Shown: piece after piece, positions 18,418 to 27,400 of the stretch
Numbering within the stretch: the first letter of the stretch is position 1
Layout: every line of letters starts with the position of its first letter
Assembly: GCF_024362485.1 (NCBI RefSeq)
Contig: NZ_CP101456.1
Span: forward strand, 806,001-870,000
Reading direction: 5' to 3'
Length of the DNA stretch: 64,000 bases
Source of the DNA: Natronobeatus ordinarius
GTDB lineage: Archaea; Halobacteriota; Halobacteria; Halobacteriales; Natrialbaceae
Translations under genes and position numbers: made by a program
Notes under the pieces: model-generated
The model's database searches: none
Told to the model about the DNA's origin: nothing
The model's input: the letters and a program-made list of their open reading frames with translations, nothing else

Positions 18418-18492
18418 GTTACCTCGGCGTAACTGTGTCGATTACCCCCTCGTAAGCGTGAACTTATTTCTTTTAGGATACTTTGCTTCTCC
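18418..18492 (+). promoter_or_regulatory. Promoter of giant surface protein 2; twin of 13968-14041
   Basis: CGTAAGCGTG (18451-18460) is followed by AACTTATTTC; the TATA-like CTTATTTC is centred about 27 nt before the ATG at 18493. One mismatch in 24 bp to 14001-14024. Upstream TTACCTCGGCGTAACT parallels TACTTCGGAGTAACT of the other promoter. This suggests a duplicated control region. Confidence 0.75.
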
Positions 18493-21400
18493 ATGTATCA
18501 GCACGAACACCGAACATTGTTGCGGACTCGAGTTTTTGCGGTCATGTTCTCTATTCTCATGGTGGGTTCTATCGTGGTTCCCTTCGCAGCTGTGACAGGA
18601 TCGGCGGACACGTCGGGTGACTGTCTGACCGTCGGTCCAGAGGAGAGCATCCAGGACGCCATCGACGCGGCAGATCCGTGGGAGACGATCTGCGTGGAGA
18701 CGGGAACCTACGACGAGAGTGTGCAGGTGGCCACCGAAGGAATCACCATTGTGGCGGCATCGGGAGCTGATCCGGTGTTGCAGGGCTCGTCGGGGACGGG
18801 TATCGAGGTCGACGGTGCCCACAACGTGACGATCGAGGGGCTGACGATCCAGGGATACGACAGCAACGGAGTTCGCGTTACCGGCGACGGTCACAATCTC
18901 ACCGTCCGTGACACGCACATCGAAGACAGCGGACGGGGGATCTGGCTCGAGAACAACGCCGCCTCGAACGCCGTCCTCGAGGACAACGAGATCGTGAACA
19001 ACGGTGTCAGGGCGATTCACATCGGGGAGAACAACGAGGGTGTGGAAGTCCGGGGGAACCACATCGCGGACAACGGCGGCGTCGGCATCAACGCCAGGTA
19101 CGCGCCGCACGCTGTCGTCGTCGACAACGTCCTCGAGGGCAACAGCGGAAACGGAATCGCCATCTGGGACGAGTACGCTGTCGTCCGGAACAACACCCTG
19201 AACGACAACGGTAACGTCGCCATAAGAATCTCTCACGACGGCGACCACGCGCTGGTCGAGGGGAACGAGGTCACCGGCGGCGGCGTCGGCATCGAGGCCA
19301 CGACGGTGGACAGCCCCGAAATCCGAAACAACACGATTACCAACGCGACGGTCGACGTCGAACTTGACCGCGTACAGACGGCCACGATCGTCGACAACGA
19401 CCTCGAGACCGGGATCGCCCTCGACGGCTCGGCCGACACGCTCGAGCACTTCGACCACGTCGCCACCGGAAACACGATCGGGGACGATCCGCTCGTTTTC
19501 GTCAGCGGCGAGGACGACCCGGAGATCCCCGATGACGCGGCGCAGGTTATCGTCGTGGACTCGACGAACGTCGAGGTTTCCGGCCACGCGTTCGACGGCG
19601 TCACCTCGGGGATCCAGATCGCGTACAGTCCCAACGCCGTCGTCACGGAGAACGACGTCTCGAACACCGGGAGTCACGGGATCCGGGTGTGGTCTTCCGA
19701 CGATGCGGTCGTGTCGGGGAACGAGCTGGTGAGCAACGGCGAGACCTCGCACGTCTCCGGAATCGGAATCCACGGCTCGGCCGGCGCCGTCGTCGCGGAT
19801 AACACGATCACCGACAGTAGCAGCCGGGCGCTCTCCGTCGGCGGCTCGCCCGACGCGATCGTCCGGAACAATTCGCTGATCGACAACCACAACGGTTTGT
19901 TCCTCTCGAGTTCGGACCGGCTGGAGGTCACGGACAACGAGATCACGGGCACGCACCACGGGGGAACGACCTCGAACTTCCGGTCAGCGATCCTCGTGAC
20001 CAGCGGGGAGTTCGTCGAAATACGCGGAAACGAGATCACGGACAACCACGTCAACGGTATCCACGACAACCGCGGGTCTAACTCGCAGTACGTCACGATC
20101 GAAGACAACCTCATCGCGAACAACGGTAACGAGGGAATCTACTGGTCGAGGAGCCACGACGCGACGATCCAGAACAACACCGTCACGGACAACGGTCGAG
20201 CCGGTATCAACGGACCGTCGCGAGCGATCGTCACCGACAACGACGTCAGCGGGAACTCGGTCGGCATCGACGTTTCACACGACTCGCTCGTGGCGAACAA
20301 CGTCGTCCAGGACAACCGCGGAAACGGCGTTGAGGCGAACGCCGACTCGACGGTGCGCGACAACACGATCGTCGACAACGGGAACACGGGTATCTACTTC
20401 CGGAACTTCGACGGCCAGCTCGTGGAGGATAACGAGGTCAGCGGTCACGCTGTCGACCTGTGGATTCACGAGACCGCCGACGTCACGGTCCGGCACAATT
20501 CGTTCGAATCCGGCGTGCTCTTACGGAGCCACTACGCCGAGTCCGAGGAACTGACCACGCACTCGTTCGTCAACAACACGGTCGGCGATCGGCCGCTACA
20601 CTACGTCCGCAACGACACCGGCGTCGAGGTCCCGGACGACGTCGGGCAGGTTATCGTCGTCAACTCGACGGACGTGACCGTCTCCGGCCTCGAGTTCGAG
20701 GGCGTCCCGGCCCCGGTCCAGGTCGCCTACAGCGACGCCGTGACGGTCGCCGACAACACGATCGCGAACGGGACCGACACGAGCACGAACCGGGGGGCGA
20801 TCACCGTCTGGGAGTCGACCCAGTCGACGATCCAGCGAAACGCGATCAGCGAGATGGGCGATCGAACGATCGGGATCGAGCTCATTAATGGAGGGCCCAC
20901 CGAGATCGCGAACAACACGATTACCGACGTCGGCTGGAACGGTATTACCGTCGACGACGTCGACGCTCCGACTATCGCCCAGAACACCGTGACGGACGCG
21001 GGTAGAGACGCCATCACCGTCACAAACGGTGACGCGCTGACGATCACCCAGAACACCGTGACGGGCGCCGATGGGGACGGCATCCACACGACCGTCGCCG
21101 ACGAGGGCTCGGGTGCAGACCTCGCGAATAACACGGTTTCGAACACCGAGCGAGGGATCGTGGTCGAGGCACAGGGGTGGAGTGCGCCCATCGTCAACGT
21201 GACCGTCCTCGACAACGTCCTCGAGCACAACTCGGTGGCCGGCCTCGAGGTCACCGACGAAGCCGAAGACGTGCAGGTGCACGGGAACGGCATTCAGGGC
21301 AACGGCGACGGCATCGTCTACAGTGAGTGGGACCCCGAATACGCACTGAACGCGACGAACAACTGGTGGGGCGCTGCGAACGGGCCGAGCGGCGGCGCCA

Positions 21401-24400
21401 CGGACCCCGAAACCGGAGCGATCGCGGACGGTGACGGAGATACCGTTGACGAGCAGGTCCTGTTCGACCCGTGGCTCGGTGACACCCCGATCGAGGAGGC
21501 GCTCTTCGACGTCTCGATCGTCTCGACCAACTCCCCGGTGGCAGAAACCGAGTCGCTCACCGTCGAGGTAGCCGTCGAGAATACGGGCGACGCCCAGGGG
21601 ACCCAGGACGTTATCCTCGAGCGGTTCGACGGAACCGTCGTCGACACCGCGAGCGTGACGCTCGCAGAGGGCCAGCAGGAAACGGTGACGCTCGAGTGGG
21701 AAACCGGAGCGGGCGACGCCGGAACGGGCCACGTTACGGTCCAGAGCGAGGATACCTCGGACAGCGAGCATGTCACGGTCGAGGCACCCTCCTCGGCCCA
21801 GCTCGTCATCACGGAACCCGGAGTGTACGAACTGGACGACGATCTCACGCTGCCGGGTGACGAACCGGCAGTGATCGTCGCCTCGAGCGACGTCGTCTTC
21901 GACGGGAACGGTCACACGATCACCAGCGAGAGTGGCGGGACGGCGATCGCCGCCCAGCACGTCGAGAACGTCACCGTCCGGGATCTGACGCTCGAAAACT
22001 GGCAGTACGGGATCGAGTTCGAACACGTCGAGAACGCCCTCATCGAGGACGTAACGGCGATCGACATCGGCCAGTCGGGAATCTGGTTGACCACCGTTAC
22101 CGACAGCACCGTTCGGAACAACGACCTGATCGAGAACCGGGATGGAATCGTCCTTCGGGAGTCGAGCACCGGCAACCTCGTCGAGTCCAACACGGTGGCG
22201 GAGAACCGACGGTACGGCTTCGCCGTCCGCCACTCGAGCGACAACACGCTCTCGAACAACGACGTGACCGGCGTCGAAGATCACGGATTCTTCGTGACCA
22301 GTAGTTCGAGCGGAAACAAGCTCGTCGAAAACACCGTGACCGACAGCGGAAGCTCGTGGGGCGATTCCGGTTTCCACGTCCGCGGCGACGACAACGTGCT
22401 CGAGGACAACGTCGCGACGGGGTCGTACTCCGAAGGGTTCGGCATCCGCGGCGATGGAAACGCCCTCGAGAACAACACGGCTCAGGACAGTGGCCGCGAG
22501 GGCTTCCGACTCGTCGATGCGAACGACAACGTCCTGACGAACACCACGGCGACGGGGAGTGACACGCACGGAATTCGATTCTGGAACGCCGTCGGAAACG
22601 AGCTCGAGACGGTCACCGCCCACGACAACGGTGACTGGGACGTGTTCTTCTGGGACGGCTCTCAGGACAACACCGTGTCGGAACTCACCGTCGGCGAATC
22701 GGTCGCCGAAACCACACTCGACGTCGACGGAACGGACGCCGGGATCGAGGGTGTCGAGACCGTCCCGCCGGCTCCGGACGACACGATCTCGCTCGACGCC
22801 TACTTCGTCGCGGCGGCCGAGGAATCCGGCGGCTCGCTCACCGTCGAGGTTCCGTACGAGGCGACCGACCTCGAGGAGGTCGACGAGGAGACGCTGGCAC
22901 TGTGGGACTACAACGACGACGCCCAGGAGTGGTCGCCCGTCGTCGACTCGTCGGTCGACACCGACGAGCGGGTCGTCACCGCGACACTCACCTCGGATTC
23001 GACGTTCGGCGTCTTCGGTGACTCCTCCCAGAGCGAGATCGAGGTGACCGAGACCAGCCTCAGTGACACGAACGTCGACACTGGGTCGGTCGTCACGATC
23101 GACGCGGCCGTCCAGAACGTCGGCGACGCCGCGGGTAGCCAGACTGTCGACCTCGAGGTCGACGGCGAGGTCGTCGACGAGGAGGCAGTTACCCTCGAGT
23201 CCGGCCAGACGACCGATCTGACGTTCACCCACCAGTTCGACCACGCTGGCGAGTTCGACGTGGTCGTCGCCGGCGAGTTCGTCGGAACCGTCACCGTCTC
23301 CGAGCCGGCCGACGATCCCGAGCCGGCGTTCTTCGGCGTCGAGCTCCTCGAGACGAACGCGCCAGTGCAGGCTGGCGACTCCCTCGAGGTCTCCGCGACG
23401 GTCGAGAACACCGGCGAGGAAGCCGACACGCAGTCGATCGAACTGGTCGCCGGAGGTGCGGTCGTCGACTCAGCCGACGTCACCCTCGACGAGGGCGAGA
23501 CGGAGACGGTCACGCTCACCTGGACGACCGGCGCCGACGACGTCGGCGAGGCCATCCCGCTCGAGGTGCGCAGCGACGACGACACCGACACTGCCACGGT
23601 GGCCGTCGAGGAGCCAGCTGGCGACGGAGAGCTCGTCGTTTACGGCGCAGAGGCAGATCGATCGCACGTGGCGCTCGACGAGACGGTGACCGTCTCGGGC
23701 GACCTCTACAACGGCGGGGACGCGGTGACGACCGAGACGGTCGCGCTCGAGGTCGACGGCGAGGTCGTCGACGAGGCGACGGCCAGCGTCCCGCCCGGAA
23801 TCTCCCGTGACGGCGTGGAACTCTCCTGGACGCCGACGGCTGTGGACCTCCCGGACGGTGAAGAGGAGATGAACGTGACCCTCACCCTCGATGGCTTCGT
23901 CGTCGACACCGTGACGGTCGAGAATCAGTACTCAGACGTTCAGGTGATCGCCGCCTCCGTCTCCGAGGTCGAGGCGGTCGAGGGCGACGACCTCTACGTC
24001 GTCGGCAGCATCTACCAGAACGGCACGATCGATGGGCCCGAAGAGATCGAACTCACCGCCACGAACACCGAGACCAACGAGACCGAGGTGCTCGGAACCC
24101 GGGACGTGACGCTCGAGCCGGGCTTCTACCACCTCGGCGCGCTCAACGTCTCGTTCACCCCCGACGAGGCCGGCACTTACGAGCTCGAGCTCGGCGAGCG
24201 AGCCGCCGGGACCATCGAGGTCCTGCCTGCCGAGTCGGACGTCCAGGTGATCGCCGCCAGCGTCTCCGAGGTCGAGGCGGTCGAGGGCGACGACCTCTAC
24301 GTCGTCGGCAGCATCTACCAGAACGGCACGATCGACGGCCCCGAAGAGATCGAGCTCATCGCCACGAACACCGAGACCAACGAGACCGAGGTGCTCGGAA

Positions 24401-27400
24401 CCCGGGACGTGACGCTCGAGCCGGGCTTCTACCACCTCGGCGCGCTCAACGTCTCGTTCACGCCCGAGGAGGCCGGCACCTACGAACTCGAGCTCGGCGA
24501 GCGAGCAGCCGGTACCATCGACGTCGAGGCCGCCGAATCGGACATTGACGTGATCGCCGCCTCCGTCTCCGAGGTCGAAGCCGTCGAGGGCGACGAGCTC
24601 TACGTCGTCGGCAGCATCTACCAGGGCGGCAACGTCGAGGGTCCCGAGACGATCGAACTCACCGCCACGAACACCGAGACCAACGAGACCGAGGTGCTCG
24701 AAACCCGGGACGTGACGCTCGAGCCGGGCTTCTACCACCTCGGCGCGCTCAACGTCTCATTCACCCCCGACGAGGCCGGCACGTACGAGCTCGAGCTCGG
24801 CGAGCGAGCCGCCGGGACCATCGAGGTCCTGCCTGCCGAGTCGGACGTACAGGTGATCGCCGCGAGCGTCTCCGAGGTCGAGGCGGTCGAGGGCGACGAA
24901 CTCTACGTCGTCGGCAGCATCTACCAGAACGGCACGATCGAGGGTCCCGAGACGATCGAGCTCACCGCCACGAACACCGAGACCAACGAGACCGAGGTGC
25001 TCGGAACCCGGGACGTGACGCTCGAGCCGGGCTTCTACCACCTCGGTGCGCTCAACGTCTCGTTCACACCCGACGAGGCAGGCACCTACGAGCTCGAGCT
25101 CGGCGAGCGAGCAGCCGGTACCATCGAAGTCGAGGCCGCCGAGTCGGACGTACAGGTGATCGCCGCGAGCGTCTCCGAGGTCGAGGCGGTTGAGGGCGAC
25201 GAACTCTACGTCGTCGGCAGCATCTACCAGAACGGCACGATCGACGGCCCGGAGACGATCGAGCTCACCGCCACGAACACCGACACCAACGAGACCGAGG
25301 TGCTCGGAACCCGGGACGTGACGCTCGAGCCGGGCTTCTACCACCTCGGCGCGCTCAACGTCTCGTTCACCCCCGACGAGGCAGGCACGTACGACCTCGA
25401 GCTCGGCGAGCGACACGCCGGCACCATCGAGGTCGAGGAGGCGTACTCCGACATCACCGTGATCGCAGCCTCCGTCTCCGAGGTCGAAGTCCTGCAGGGC
25501 GAAGAGCTCTACGTCACCGGAAGCATCTACCAGGGCGGCAACGTCGACGGTCCCGAGACGATCGAGCTCACCGCCACGAACACCGACACCAACGAGACCG
25601 AGGTGCTCGGAACCCAGGAAGTGACGCTCGAGCCGGGCTTCTACCACCTCGGCGCGTTGAACATCTCGTTCACGCCCGACGAACCGGGCGATTACGACCT
25701 CGAGCTGGGTGGCCGCGAGGTCGGCACGATCACCGTCGACGAGGTCGTCACCGACATCCGGGTGATCGGCTCGTCGGTCTCGGCGGTAGAAGTCATCGAG
25801 GGAGAGCCGGTTCACGTGACCGGGAGCATCTATCAGAACGGCAGCCACGAAGCGACCGAGACGATCGAGCTCACCGCCACGAACACCGACACCGGTGAGA
25901 GCGAGGTGGTGGGGAGCCAGGACGTCACCCTCGAACCCGGCTACTACCACCTCGGCGCGCTCAACATCACGTTCACGCCCGACGAACCGGGAACGTACGA
26001 CCTCGAGCTCGGCGATCACAACGCCGGCACGGTCGAGGTCGATCCCGCCGAGTCAGACATCCAGGTGATCGCCGCCAGCGTCTCAGAGATCGAGGCGGTC
26101 GAGGGCGACGACCTCTACGTCGTTGGCAGCATCTACCAGAACGGGACGATCGACGGCCCCGAAGAGATCGAACTCACCGCCACGAACACCGACACCGGCG
26201 AGACCGAGGTGCTCAGAACTCAGGACGTGACGCTCGAGCCGGGCTTCTACCACCTCGGTGCGCTCAACGTCTCGTTCACCCCCGACGAGGCCGGCACCTA
26301 CGAACTCGAGCTCGGCGAGCGAGCCGCCGGGACCATCGAGGTCCTGCCTGCCGAGTCGGACGTCCAGGTGATCGCCGCGAGCGTCTCCGAAGTCGAGGCG
26401 GTCGAGGGCGACGAGCTCTACGTCGTCGGCAGCATCTACCAGAACGGCACGATCGACGGCCCCGAAGAGATCGAACTCACCGCCACGAACACCGAGACCA
26501 ACGAGACCGAGGTGCTCGGAACCCGGGACGTGACGCTCGAGCCGGGCTTCTACCACCTCGGCGCGCTCAACATCTCGTTCACCCCCGACGAGGCCGGCAC
26601 GTACGAGCTCGAGCTCGGCGAGCGAGCCGCCGGGGCCATCGAGGTCCTGCCTGCCGAGTCGGACGTCCAGGTGATCGCCGCGAGCGTCTCCGAAGTCGAG
26701 GCGGTCGAGGGCGACGAACTCTACGTCGTCGGCAGCATCTACCAGAACGGGACGATCGACGGCCCCGAGACGATCGAACTCACCGCCACGAACACCGAGA
26801 CCAACGAGACCGAGGTGCTCGGAGCCCGGGACGTGACGCTCGAGCCGGGCTTCTACCACCTCGGCGCGCTCAACGTCTCGTTCGCCCTCGACGAGGCGGG
26901 CACCTACGAACTCGAGCTCGGCGAGCGAGCCGCCGGGACCATCGAGGTCCAGTCCGCCGAATCGGACGTGCAGGTGATCGCCGCGAGCGTCTCGGCGGTC
27001 GAACTCGCCGAGGGCGAGTCGGCCTACGCAATCGGAAGTATCTATCAGGCGGGGACCATCGAGGGGCCAGAGACGATCGAGCTCACCGCCACGAACACCG
27101 AGACCGGAGAAATCGAGGTGCTCGGCAGTCAGGAGGTGACGCTCGAGCCGGGCTGGTACCACCTCGGCGCGCTCAACGTCTCGTTCACGATCGAGGAGGC
27201 GGGGACGTACGACCTCGAGCTCGGCGACCGCAACGCGGGGACGTTCGAGGTCGTCGAACCGACCGTCGAACCGACCGTCGTCGCCGTGGAGGGCTACTCG
27301 AGCAGTGTCGACCCCGAGACGGGAGCCGACCTCGAGTACGCGAGCGACGACGCCACCGTCGAGATCGACGTCGACGCTGACCTCGACCTCGAAGAGGTGA

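Noticed and set aside
23932-27264. Possible CRISPR array because of regular repeats
   Set aside because: Units are 303 bp, coding, contiguous and without unique spacers; no cas genes are nearby.
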